Below, piece after piece: positions 1-7,053 of a DNA stretch of 10,441 nucleotides (positions within the stretch are counted from its first letter, which is position 1; each line of letters starts with the position of its first letter). The stretch is from Campylobacterales bacterium. GTDB lineage: Bacteria; Campylobacterota; Campylobacteria; Campylobacterales; QNZT01. The position numbers and the translations under genes were made by a program. Where the stretch lies: the NCBI GenBank assembly GCA_015663225.1, contig DQSO01000004.1:1-10441 (forward strand), in the 5' to 3' direction. Below the pieces are notes generated by a model. The model saw nothing but the letters and a program-made list of their open reading frames with translations. It was not told the DNA's origin and did not search any database.

Positions 1-1056
1 ATAAGAGGTGCTGATGAGATAAAAGTAACACTACCCCACACAAAACAAGAGTTCAATGCAAAAGTAGTAGGTATCGATGAAGATAGCGATCTTGCTGTTA
101 TAAAAGTAGAAGCAACTTCACTTCCTGCGATTGAGTTAGCTAGCTCCTCTTCTCTTTTGGTAGGAGATGTTGTATTTGCGATAGGAAATCCTTTTGGAGT
201 TGGTGAGAGTGTCACTAGTGGTATCATCTCAGCACTAAATAAAAACAAAGTTGGTCTAAACCAATATGAAAATTTTATACAAACCGATGCTTCTATAAAC
301 CCTGGAAACTCAGGTGGTGCTTTAGTTGATAGTAGAGGTGCTCTCATAGGAATAAATAGTGCCATCATCTCAAAAAGTGGTGGAAATGACGGTATAGGAC
401 TTGCAATCCCAATCGATATGGTAAAAGATATAACTAAAAAACTTATCAAAGATGGTAAAGTTAGTAGAGGTTATATCGGTGTAACTATAGGAGATGTAAC
501 AAAAAATCTACACTCTATTTACAACCATAAAAAAGGTGCTGTTATACTTGATATAGAACCAAACTCTCCAGCTGCAAACTACGGTTTAAAACGAGGAGAT
601 TTAATATATGGCATCGATACAAAAGAGATAAATGATGCAAATACTCTAAAACAAATCATAGGTTCATACCAACCAGATCAAAAGATAACTATGAAACTAG
701 AGAGAAATAAAAAAGAGATAACCATAACTGCAACACTAAGTTCAAGAGATAGTAAACTAACTTTAGGAGAGGGTATAGACTCACTCGCAGGATTAAGCAT
801 ATCAAATCTAACAAATGAGATAAGATATACATATAGAATCCCAAGAGATGTAAAAGGTGCTTTGATAAAAGATATAAAACCAAACTCAGAAGCTGAAAAA
901 GTGGGTCTTCAAGCAGGAGATGTTATAATCCAAATCGAAGATAAAAATATTAAAAATATTAAAGATGTATATAAAGTATTTAGAAAGTATTATAACAAAA
1001 CAAAAAGAGTCTATATCAATCGATATGGTACTATCTTGATGTTTGTAACAAAGTAG
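1..1056 (+). CDS. htrA: HtrA/DegP-family periplasmic serine protease, 5'-truncated by the window edge
   Basis: This is the C-terminal 351 codons of a DegP/HtrA protease-chaperone, which degrades or refolds misfolded proteins in the periplasm. The frame is open from base 1, so the gene starts outside the window; the internal TTG at 157 is not the real start. Visible are the catalytic Asp in SDLAVIK (codon 30), the AIGNPFG block, the oxyanion/catalytic motif NPGNSGG with Ser at codon 104 (nt 310-312), and the substrate-pocket stretch GIGLAIP. The catalytic His lies upstream of the window. PDZ1 starts at RGYIGV (about codon 156) and PDZ2 at about codon 264, with GLQAGDVI as its typical turn, giving the protease-PDZ-PDZ layout of DegP. 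The stop codon lies 7 bp before a response regulator, so co-transcription with the two-component genes is likely. Family assignment is secure; orthology to C. jejuni HtrA rests on gene order. Confidence 0.95.
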   Translation: MRGADEIKVTLPHTKQEFNAKVVGIDEDSDLAVIKVEATSLPAIELASSSSLLVGDVVFAIGNPFGVGESVTSGIISALNKNKVGLNQYENFIQTDASINPGNSGGALVDSRGALIGINSAIISKSGGNDGIGLAIPIDMVKDITKKLIKDGKVSRGYIGVTIGDVTKNLHSIYNHKKGAVILDIEPNSPAANYGLKRGDLIYGIDTKEINDANTLKQIIGSYQPDQKITMKLERNKKEITITATLSSRDSKLTLGEGIDSLAGLSISNLTNEIRYTYRIPRDVKGALIKDIKPNSEAEKVGLQAGDVIIQIEDKNIKNIKDVYKVFRKYYNKTKRVYINRYGTILMFVTK

Positions 1057-1063
1057 GGATAAA

Positions 1064-1747
1064 ATGATAAAAGTTTTAATGATAGAAGATGATTTAGAGT
1101 TAGCAGAGATACCTGTAAAATATCTATTAAAGTTTGATATAGAGGTAGAAGTAGCCGAAGAGCCTTTTATAGGTCTTAGTATGCTTGAAGTAAATAGCTA
1201 TGAACTTTTAATCCTTGATCTAACACTACCACAACTTGACGGACTTGAACTTATCCCTAAGATTAGAAAATTTTCAAATATACCTATCATAATATCATCA
1301 GCTCGTGATGATATACTCGATAAGGTTATGGGTTTAGAGAGAGGTGCTGATGACTACCTACCAAAACCTTACAATCCAAGAGAGCTTGAGGCTAGAATAA
1401 AAACTATTTTAAGAAGAAAAACTGATGGAAATACAACTACACAAGAAGTTAAAAAAGAGGAGCTTTTTTCTCTAAATGAAAGTGCTATGCAGATAAAGTT
1501 TAAAGACTCACTTTTAACTCTAACTCCAGCAGAGTACGATATACTTACAATACTTATAAAAAATAAAGGTGCTGTTATATCAAGAGAGCGACTTTTGTAT
1601 GAGAGTGAAAATATAGATGATGATAGTAGTTTTAAAAACATAGATGTTATGGTATCTCGTATACGAACAAAACTTTCAAAAATAGACCCTAAGTTCACAT
1701 ATATCAAACCAGCAAGAGGGATAGGATATCAACTACTTATGCCATAA
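1064..1747 (+). CDS. cprR: OmpR/PhoB-family response regulator, CprR-like
   Basis: A 227-residue DNA-binding response regulator. The receiver domain (residues 1-118) has the acidic pair D9/D10, phospho-acceptor D52 in LLILDLTLP, the switch Ser S79, and K101 in the LPKPY motif. After a polar linker, residues 130-227 form an OmpR-type winged helix: LTPAEYDIL, the VISRERLL helix, the recognition-helix region IDVMVSRIRTKL and the wing RGIGYQL. The ATG follows AGGGA by 5 nt, 7 bp after the htrA stop. Its stop overlaps the next start as TAATG, so regulator and kinase are probably translationally coupled. The order htrA-regulator-kinase matches htrA-cprR-cprS of Campylobacter jejuni, a pair tied to envelope and biofilm control. 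The OmpR-family call is firm; the symbol depends on synteny and could be replaced by an ArsR-type name. Confidence 0.93.
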   Translation: MIKVLMIEDDLELAEIPVKYLLKFDIEVEVAEEPFIGLSMLEVNSYELLILDLTLPQLDGLELIPKIRKFSNIPIIISSARDDILDKVMGLERGADDYLPKPYNPRELEARIKTILRRKTDGNTTTQEVKKEELFSLNESAMQIKFKDSLLTLTPAEYDILTILIKNKGAVISRERLLYESENIDDDSSFKNIDVMVSRIRTKLSKIDPKFTYIKPARGIGYQLLMP

Positions 1748-2985
1748 TGAAAAATATCTCTATAACCACATTTATCAACCTGCTGTTTGTATTTACATTT
1801 ATATCTGTAACAGCAGGTTTTGTCTTTTTTGTTGAGTGGGATAAAGAGAGATATGACCAGTATCATAAACAAAGATATACTATCATCGCTAATACTTTTA
1901 TCTCTGAATTGCAACGACAACCAACTAAAAAGCATATAGAACAGCTCCTATCATCATTTGAGATAAAACCAGTAAAAAGTCGAACACAAAAAGTAGATAT
2001 ACTAAAAAATGCTAAACTAATATTTGTTCAAGAGTCCTATTTTGGTAGAACTAGAATATTTTTTCATAAAAATAGTCACTACCTATATATTCAAAACTAT
2101 GGCTATAATCTCATGCTTAAAGATATTTCTTCAAAAGATTATTACTCTAAACTCGCACTCATACTATTTGCACTTATAAATATCATACTTATAATCTTAT
2201 ATGTAAATCTAACAAGAAAACTGATCCCACTAAGTAGACTAAATGGACAAATAGAGGAGTTTGCAAACGGTAATCTAAAAGTAAAGATAGACGACTATGC
2301 AGAAGACGAGATAGGTAAAATCGCAAATAGTTTTAGAAAATCTATCAAGTATATAAATGATTTAATTGCTTCAAAAAATCTATTTATGCGAAATATGATG
2401 CATGAGCTTAAAACTCCTATCACAAAAGGAAGAATCATAGCTGAAAGTGTAGAAGATAAAGATGATAAAGCAATACTAGTTAGGGCATTTGAAAGGATGA
2501 ATGACATCATCTCAAACCTAGCCCAAATAGAAAAAATAACACTGCTAACTCAAAAGATAGAAAAAAACCCTATCAAACTTTCATCCATCATACAAAATAG
2601 TAAAAATATCCTACTATATACAAAAGATGACCTTCTAATAGAAGAACAATATAAAGATATAACAATTGATGTAGATGAAAATCTATTTACAATAGTTTTA
2701 AAAAACCTCATAGACAATGGCATAAAGTTTAGCCAAAATCAAAAAGTAACCATAAAAGCAACTTCTCTAAACATAACAGTTATTTCAAAAGGCAAAAAAC
2801 TAAATAAACCACTAAAAGACTATATAGAGCCATTTACCCAAGAGGAAAAACGACAAAGTGGCTTTGGACTTGGGCTATATATTGTAAAAAGTATACTAAA
2901 TATTCATGAGTTTGGTTTTCACTATGAACATGAAGATGGAAATAATAAATTTATAATAGAACTTGAAAACTCTTGTCCATTATAG
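1747..2985 (+). CDS. cprS: Membrane sensor histidine kinase, CprS-like
   Basis: A 412-residue sensor kinase, presumed partner of the upstream regulator. TM1 is about residues 8-28, followed by a periplasmic domain of about 105 residues (29-135) without recognisable motifs, and TM2 at about 136-155. A HAMP linker follows (about 156-208; NGQIEEFANGNLKVKI), then the dimerisation/phospho-acceptor helix with H219 in MMHELKTPI. The ATPase domain has an N-box (N320, N324 in NLIDNGIKFS), an F-box-like EPFTQEE (361-367) and a G2 loop GFGLGL (372-377). The usual DxGxG of the G1 box is absent; the matching stretch reads VISKGKKL (about 345-352). No Shine-Dalgarno lies just upstream, so translation probably depends on reinitiation at the 1-bp overlap (TAATG). 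The 3' end meets a possible small gene on the other strand. Kinase identity is firm; the CprS name is by synteny. Confidence 0.92.
   Translation: MKNISITTFINLLFVFTFISVTAGFVFFVEWDKERYDQYHKQRYTIIANTFISELQRQPTKKHIEQLLSSFEIKPVKSRTQKVDILKNAKLIFVQESYFGRTRIFFHKNSHYLYIQNYGYNLMLKDISSKDYYSKLALILFALINIILIILYVNLTRKLIPLSRLNGQIEEFANGNLKVKIDDYAEDEIGKIANSFRKSIKYINDLIASKNLFMRNMMHELKTPITKGRIIAESVEDKDDKAILVRAFERMNDIISNLAQIEKITLLTQKIEKNPIKLSSIIQNSKNILLYTKDDLLIEEQYKDITIDVDENLFTIVLKNLIDNGIKFSQNQKVTIKATSLNITVISKGKKLNKPLKDYIEPFTQEEKRQSGFGLGLYIVKSILNIHEFGFHYEHEDGNNKFIIELENSCPL
1777..1830 (+). other. Intragenic stem-loop with downstream T-run near the 5' end of the kinase gene
   Basis: AACCTGCTGTT at 1777-1787 is perfectly complementary to AACAGCAGGTT at 1809-1819, giving an 11-bp stem with a 21-nt loop. 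A T-rich tract follows, with six consecutive T at 1825-1830. It lies within codons 11-28 of the kinase, in the TM1 coding stretch. The shape resembles a weak intrinsic terminator or an mRNA structure that could lower kinase output relative to the regulator. The long loop and the 5-nt gap before the T-run are unfavourable for a classical terminator, and the repeat may only reflect coding constraints. Confidence 0.35.
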
Positions 2986-3060
2986 CTTTAAAATCAATGC
3001 ATCTGATGAGATCTCTTTTACTTTTAACATCTCGCTTAACTCTTGTTTTGTATAGCTCAT
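2980..3060 (-). CDS. Possible small protein of 26 residues
   Basis: A short minus-strand frame, starting MSYTKQELSEMLK and ending LILKL-stop. Its ATG is preceded by AGGGAG (3068-3073) at a 7-nt spacing, a stronger ribosome binding site than several neighbouring genes have. The product is polar and amphipathic with no signal peptide. It starts 37 bp downstream of the TPR-like gene on the same strand and could be the last cistron of that unit. A TATAAT on the minus strand (3102 to 3097), overlapping that gene's stop codon, could also serve it. Its 3' end overlaps the convergent kinase gene by 6 bp. I do not recognise it. It could be a real small protein or the remnant start of a lost gene; no continuation is seen in the following minus-strand sequence. 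Confidence 0.4.
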   Translation of the reverse strand: MSYTKQELSEMLKVKEISSDALILKL

Positions 3061-3097
3061 ATAAATTCTCCCTAAAAGAGAATATAGTATCTAAATA

Positions 3098-3634
3098 TTA
3101 TAGATTTTGACTACTAGCTAACTTTTTATCAAGCATTCTCATAATAGAGCTTAGATGTGGACTCATAGGCAAATCATCTCGTTTTAAAATATTTTTTGCC
3201 AGTTTATATTTATTTAGCATAACTGCACTATATAAAGCATCAACATGACTATCTTTAGAGATATTTTTATTGGAATCTACTAGTGCTTGGTAGAGATTTA
3301 TATATCTTATATAATCCTCTTTTTTAAAAAAATCTTTCAGCACTTTTGTAGCATCTTCTTTTGTAAGTTTAGCTATCTTTTGTTTATAAGTAAAAGCTTT
3401 CACTAACTTTACTAAAACTCTATTTTTAGGGTCTATCTTATGTAACTGCTGTGAATATTTTAAAATATTTTTTCTATCTTTAGTCTTAATATAGTGAGTT
3501 AAAAGAAGCTCTCTAGCTCTTATATTATCAGGGTTTTCCTCAGCATAGTTTGTCAAAAATACTAAATCATATCCAACATTATTATTTGCATACAGACTCA
3601 ATGCAAATAAAAAACTAAATACTACTCTCTTCAT
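3098..3634 (-). CDS. Secreted TPR-like helical-repeat protein of unknown function, putative sigma-28 target
   Basis: A 178-residue protein I do not recognise. The first 16 residues form a Sec signal peptide (MKRVVF, hydrophobic core, LYA before NNN), so the mature part is probably periplasmic or exported. The rest is alpha-helical, rich in Lys, Leu and Asp, with TPR-like segments: residues about 35-72 end in KIDPKN, the usual turn closing a TPR unit, and a similar helix pair appears around 110-155 (YINLYQALVD, DALYSAVMLNKYKLAKNIL). The mature chain has no cysteine. The start is fixed by the signal peptide, with a modest AGG about 8 nt upstream. The upstream region carries TAAAGTTT-N11-ACCGATTT, a close match to the FliA promoter, suggesting expression with late flagellar or chemotaxis genes. 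Function unknown; a TPR scaffold or adaptor at the envelope would fit. Confidence 0.85.
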   Translation of the reverse strand: MKRVVFSFLFALSLYANNNVGYDLVFLTNYAEENPDNIRARELLLTHYIKTKDRKNILKYSQQLHKIDPKNRVLVKLVKAFTYKQKIAKLTKEDATKVLKDFFKKEDYIRYINLYQALVDSNKNISKDSHVDALYSAVMLNKYKLAKNILKRDDLPMSPHLSSIMRMLDKKLASSQNL

Positions 3635-3664
3635 TACTACAACCTAAATTAAATTCTTTACACT

Positions 3665-3691
3665 AAATCGGTAATTTGTGAAAAAACTTTA
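3665..3691 (-). promoter_or_regulatory. Sigma-28 (FliA) promoter for the TPR-like gene
   Basis: On the minus strand, TAAAGTTT (3691 to 3684) is followed after exactly 11 nt by ACCGATTT (3672 to 3665). The enterobacterial sigma-28 consensus is TAAAGTTT-N11-GCCGATAA, so the -35 matches 8 of 8 and the -10 matches 5 of 8. The core CGATTT fits the CGAT(A/T)T form seen in Campylobacter and Helicobacter. The -10 end lies 30 bp from the ATG. The spacing is the same as at the chemoreceptor promoter in this window. Confidence 0.72.
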
Positions 3692-3693
3692 GA

Positions 3694-3699
3694 TACAAT
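3694..3699 (+). promoter_or_regulatory. Candidate sigma-70 -10 element for cysK
   Basis: TACAAT lies 18 bp before the cysK ATG, implying a leader of about 10-12 nt that includes the AAAGG ribosome binding site. No clear -35 is visible, as is usual in Campylobacterota sigma-70 promoters. The element is directly adjacent to the -35 of the opposite-facing sigma-28 site. Confidence 0.5.
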
Positions 3700-3717
3700 A
3701 AAAATAAAAGGTTTATT

Positions 3718-4629
3718 ATGAATATTAAAAGCAATATAACTAAACTTATAGGTAATACTCCACTGATAAGATTAAATAAAATATCAGATTTATTAAGAGT
3801 TGAAATAGTCGCAAAATGTGAATTTCTAAATCCAACAAGCTCAGTAAAAGATAGAGCAGCACTTAGCATGATAGAAGATGCAAAAAAAAGTGGGAAGTTA
3901 AATAAAGATACAACTATCATTGAACCAACAAGTGGAAATACTGGAATTGCCCTTGCAGCTCTATGTGCTATGATGGATATAAAACTTATACTTACTATGC
4001 CTGAATCCATGAGCTTAGAGCGACGAAAAATCCTATCAGCATTTGGAGCAAAACTTGAACTAACACCAAAAGAAAAAGGTATGAATGGTTCGATAGAAAA
4101 AGCCAAAGAGCTACAACAGACTATTTCAAACTCTATCATCCTACAACAGTTTGAAAATCCAGCAAATCCAAAAGCTCATGAAAATACAACAGCAAAAGAG
4201 ATCTTACATGATACAGACAAAACACTTGATTATTTTGTTGCATCTATTGGTACAGGAGGAACTTTTAGTGGTGTTTCAAAAATATTAAAAGAGGCTAACC
4301 CCCGTATCAAAACTATAGCAGTAGAGCCAAAAAACTCAGCAGTTTTAGGAGGGGAAAATCCATCACCTCATAAGATCCAAGGCATTGGTGCTGGATTTAT
4401 CCCAAAAATAGTAGATACAACTTTGATAGATGAGATTGTAAAAGTAAGCGATGAAGATGCTTACAAAACAACTAGAAGATTAGCAAAAGAAGAGGGTTTA
4501 CTAGTTGGTATAAGTGCTGGAGCAAATGTTTATGCTTCCATCCAAATAGCTAAAAAATACAAACCTCACATGATAGTTACCATTCTCCCTGATACTGGAG
4601 AAAGGTATCTAAGTAGTGATCTGTTTTAG
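3718..4629 (+). CDS. cysK: Cysteine synthase (O-acetylserine sulfhydrylase A)
   Basis: A 303-residue PLP-dependent enzyme that makes L-cysteine from O-acetyl-L-serine and sulfide in the cytoplasm. The PLP lysine is K44 in PTSSVKDR; the substrate loop is PTSGNTG (70-76); the PLP-phosphate loop is GTGGT (178-182); S266 in GISAGA contacts the pyridine nitrogen; the C terminus keeps [14 protein letters not shown] and [11 protein letters not shown] favour the CysK type over CysM or cystathionine beta-synthase, and the length is normal. The ATG has AAGG 6 nt upstream. The gene stands alone on the plus strand, divergent from the TPR-like gene, and its stop overlaps the chemoreceptor stop by 4 bp tail to tail. 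No CymR/CysB-like operator or T-box is evident. Confidence 0.96.
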   Translation: MNIKSNITKLIGNTPLIRLNKISDLLRVEIVAKCEFLNPTSSVKDRAALSMIEDAKKSGKLNKDTTIIEPTSGNTGIALAALCAMMDIKLILTMPESMSLERRKILSAFGAKLELTPKEKGMNGSIEKAKELQQTISNSIILQQFENPANPKAHENTTAKEILHDTDKTLDYFVASIGTGGTFSGVSKILKEANPRIKTIAVEPKNSAVLGGENPSPHKIQGIGAGFIPKIVDTTLIDEIVKVSDEDAYKTTRRLAKEEGLLVGISAGANVYASIQIAKKYKPHMIVTILPDTGERYLSSDLF

Positions 4630-6470
4630 ATAGAGACCTCATCACGACCTATAAACTCTTTTTCATCAACTTTAGCAACTACATATTTTGCTAACTTATC
4701 AGTCTCAAGAGCAACTTCATGAGTTGTTTTTGTTATATCTGTGTTTTGTTGAATTTGATGTGTAACTTTAGAGATAATACTATTTATCTTATCAATTTCT
4801 TTTAACTGTTTACCAGATGCTACCTCAATCTCATCGATATACTCTATAGTATTTGAGATATTGCTACTAAGTCCACTATATCCCTCTATCATCTGATAAG
4901 CTATCTCTTTACCTTCGCTTGTCTTTTTACTTGCATTTTCAACCAACTCTTTTATATGATTTGCAGCTTCAGCACTCTTATTTGCAAGATTTCTTACCTC
5001 TGATGCAACTACTGCAAAACCTTTTCCTGCCTCTCCAGCAGTAGCAGCTTCAACAGCAGCATTTAAAGAAAGAATATTTGTCTGAAAAGCAATCTGATCA
5101 ATCAAAGAGATTGATTTATTAATCTCTAAAACTTGAGTATTTATATCATCCATTGATGCTGCAGTCTTCGCTGCTAGTTCTTCACCTTTTTTAGAACTAC
5201 TTGTTACATTGGATGAAAGACTTGACATCTTTTCAATCTTCTGACTACTTGAAGTTATATTATCAGTTATAATTTTTAGTGCATCATTTGCATTTTCTAG
5301 TGACTCTTCTGTTTTGATAGAAGTTTCATTTATTAGTCGAACATTTTCCAAAAGCAGATCACTACTTGCATCAAGTGCTAGACCATTTCTTTTATTTTCA
5401 ACTAGCATCTTTGTAATAACTGACTTTAACTCATTGATATGATTTACTAACTGTTCAAAAGCACCACCTTTTTCTATGTTATTTAACTCTAATTTAGCAG
5501 TATAGTTATGGTTTGTATATTGACTTAAAACACTATTTAAATTTTCAAAGTTTACTTTAGTAGATATTATCATCTCATTTACATCATTTTTAAATCTTGT
5601 CAAACTCTCACTCTCAATTTTAGCAGAGATTGTCTCCTCATACCAACCATGTTTTGCTCTATTTATACTTTTTTGAGCTTCTGAGATAAATACTCTCTCT
5701 TTTTTCTTAGTATCTTCTATAGATTCTAAATATGTGTTAAAATCCTTAGCAATAACACCTAACTCATCATTTGAAGTAACTGGTAATCTTTTTGTTAAAT
5801 CTCCATGTCCAGATGAAAGATCTTTTATAACTTCTATCATATTATCTAGTGGTTTTGAAATAAGTTTATCTAAAAGAACCAATACAGTTGCAACTAAAAT
5901 AAGAGCCATAAATATATTTGATAGTGTTATCATCGTAGTAAAAAAAGCTATGTTTTCATCACTCTCATCAAGTGAAACTCGTAGATCTAAAACTCCTAAT
6001 ACATCTCCAGTTTTTGCACTCACATGACAACCTAAACACTTCTCTTTTGCGATAAATGGTTTTAATATCTTCATCTGATGAGAGTCACCTGATAATTCAC
6101 TAATAGTTGGTTTCTTACTTTTAAAAACACCTAAGATTTCAGAATCACTTGTATAATTATCTTTTAAACCAAAATCACTAATCACTTTTTTTGATTTACT
6201 AATACTAAGAAAATCTACACCTTCTAACTCTTCAGCACTCTTTTTAGCATCTATTACATATTGGGAATCCCCTGAAAGCATACTATTTGTCATTGACTGA
6301 TAAATTGATTCACTAAGAACTTTTAAATTATTCTCAGCAGATTGTTCCAGCTCATGCTTAGAGCCATTATAAGACATAGTTGAAACTACTACTACAAAGC
6401 CTATGACCATAACAGCTAACATTTTTAAGAACTTACTCTTTATAAAACCATCTCCTTCTATTTTAACCAT
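4626..6470 (-). CDS. Methyl-accepting chemotaxis protein with a periplasmic c-type heme motif
   Basis: A 614-residue transmembrane chemoreceptor. TM1 spans about 14-33, the periplasmic sensor about 34-176 and TM2 about 177-201. A HAMP domain follows (about 202-255), then a helical stretch typical of Campylobacterota receptors (about 256-360), then the signalling domain with its hairpin tip around 457-500 ([35 protein letters not shown]). The sensor contains CLGCH at 145-149, a CxxCH site for covalent heme attachment, in the same place relative to TM2 as in Geobacter c-heme PAS-type chemoreceptors. Redox, oxygen or NO sensing is therefore plausible but inferred. The tip has Thr (T477) where E. 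coli Tsr has R388. There is no CheR-binding pentapeptide at the C terminus. The ATG has GGAG 7 nt upstream. The gene follows the PhnA-like gene by 55 bp, with its own sigma-28-like promoter between. Confidence 0.95.
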   Translation of the reverse strand: MVKIEGDGFIKSKFLKMLAVMVIGFVVVVSTMSYNGSKHELEQSAENNLKVLSESIYQSMTNSMLSGDSQYVIDAKKSAEELEGVDFLSISKSKKVISDFGLKDNYTSDSEILGVFKSKKPTISELSGDSHQMKILKPFIAKEKCLGCHVSAKTGDVLGVLDLRVSLDESDENIAFFTTMITLSNIFMALILVATVLVLLDKLISKPLDNMIEVIKDLSSGHGDLTKRLPVTSNDELGVIAKDFNTYLESIEDTKKKERVFISEAQKSINRAKHGWYEETISAKIESESLTRFKNDVNEMIISTKVNFENLNSVLSQYTNHNYTAKLELNNIEKGGAFEQLVNHINELKSVITKMLVENKRNGLALDASSDLLLENVRLINETSIKTEESLENANDALKIITDNITSSSQKIEKMSSLSSNVTSSSKKGEELAAKTAASMDDINTQVLEINKSISLIDQIAFQTNILSLNAAVEAATAGEAGKGFAVVASEVRNLANKSAEAANHIKELVENASKKTSEGKEIAYQMIEGYSGLSSNISNTIEYIDEIEVASGKQLKEIDKINSIISKVTHQIQQNTDITKTTHEVALETDKLAKYVVAKVDEKEFIGRDEVSI

Positions 6471-6501
6471 TACCAGTCTCCAGATATTTTTCTTATCTAG
6501 T

Positions 6502-6528
6502 AAATCGGCTTTATAAAAAAAAGATTTA
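6502..6528 (-). promoter_or_regulatory. Sigma-28 (FliA) promoter for the heme chemoreceptor gene
   Basis: On the minus strand, TAAATCTT (6528 to 6521), an 11-nt spacer and GCCGATTT (6509 to 6502) match TAAAGTTT-N11-GCCGATAA at 6 of 8 positions in each half. The first three bases of the -35 are the stop codon of the upstream PhnA-like gene. The -10 ends 31 bp before the ATG. FliA control of chemoreceptor genes is well established in other flagellated bacteria, which supports the call. Confidence 0.7.
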
Positions 6529-7053
6529 GGATTTTTTCAAAAACTTACTAAGAAGCACTATCCTAGTGCCATTTACTCGCCCTTCTATCTGATCTGGATT
6601 ATTTGTAAGAGCTATATTTCGTACTGCAGTTCCTCTTTTTGCGGTAAATCCTGCACCTTTAACTTCTAAATCTTTTATTATTGTTACGGTATCACCTGCA
6701 CTTAAAACTGTTCCATTGCTATCTCTAGTCTCCTCTTTAGCTTCTGCTTCATCTGCCCACTCTTTAACATCATCTTCCATATATATCATATCTAGCAAAT
6801 CTTGCCGTCCCAATCTTTTAAGAACTCTATAACTCATAACAACAACAGCTGGATGTTCACTCCACATAGAATCATTTAAACATCTAAAGTGATTTTCATC
6901 CATAGTTGATGAATCTTCTATTTGCTCTTTACACACTTTACAAACTAAAACAGATTTCTCATCGGTTGCATTTTCAACTAACTCATATCTACTAAGACTC
7001 TCTTGGCTTTGACAAAGTTCACACTTGTTATCTGCTCTTTTTTCTAAACTCAT
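6526..7053 (-). CDS. PhnA/YjdM-family zinc-ribbon protein
   Basis: A 175-residue cytoplasmic protein with no signal peptide or membrane segment. The N-terminal half has two CxxC knuckles (C11/C14 and C38/C41), a likely zinc ribbon. The C-terminal half (about 112-175) is the PhnA/YjdM domain, recognisable from [23 protein letters not shown] and the closing SKFLKK. E. coli YjdM is about 110 residues, so this is the longer form with an extra central segment (about 50-110) rich in Asp and Glu. Despite the historic name, the family is not required for phosphonate breakdown and is distinct from phosphonoacetate hydrolase; its role is unknown. The ATG directly abuts the pdxA stop (TAA-ATG), with AAGGA inside the end of pdxA serving as ribosome binding site, so it is very probably in the pdxJ-pdxA operon. 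Confidence 0.9.
   Translation of the reverse strand: MSLEKRADNKCELCQSQESLSRYELVENATDEKSVLVCKVCKEQIEDSSTMDENHFRCLNDSMWSEHPAVVVMSYRVLKRLGRQDLLDMIYMEDDVKEWADEAEAKEETRDSNGTVLSAGDTVTIIKDLEVKGAGFTAKRGTAVRNIALTNNPDQIEGRVNGTRIVLLSKFLKKS

Noticed and set aside
943..963. Direct repeat AAAAATATT twice near the end of htrA
   Set aside because: It encodes NIKNIK in PDZ2 and is low-complexity AT-rich coding sequence; two copies are not evidence of a functional repeat.
157..1056. TTG at 157 as the start of a short protease
   Set aside because: The frame is open back to base 1 and includes the catalytic Asp motif SDLAVIK upstream of 157, so the gene simply begins outside the window.
2980..3060. Resemblance of the 26-residue frame to the first helix of MerR-type regulators
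   Set aside because: Only a handful of residues (YTKQELSEML) look similar and there is no continuation of the domain; too little to name a family.
3663..4139. Long minus-strand open frame of 158 codons opposite cysK
   Set aside because: The plus strand here encodes the full, motif-complete CysK. The opposite frame gives a Ser/Phe/Ile-rich sequence typical of antisense frames and has no family signature.
4591..4631. Possible bidirectional terminator at the cysK/chemoreceptor convergent junction
   Set aside because: Only short stems are seen (GATAC/GTATC, and ATCTAA at 4607-4612 with TTAGAT at 4626-4631), and neither is followed by a U-run on either strand. No intrinsic terminator can be supported.
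6526..7053. Reading the PhnA-like protein as a phosphonoacetate hydrolase or phosphonate-pathway enzyme
   Set aside because: The sequence is the YjdM-type zinc-ribbon family, not the metallo-hydrolase that shares the PhnA name, and no phosphonate genes are nearby.
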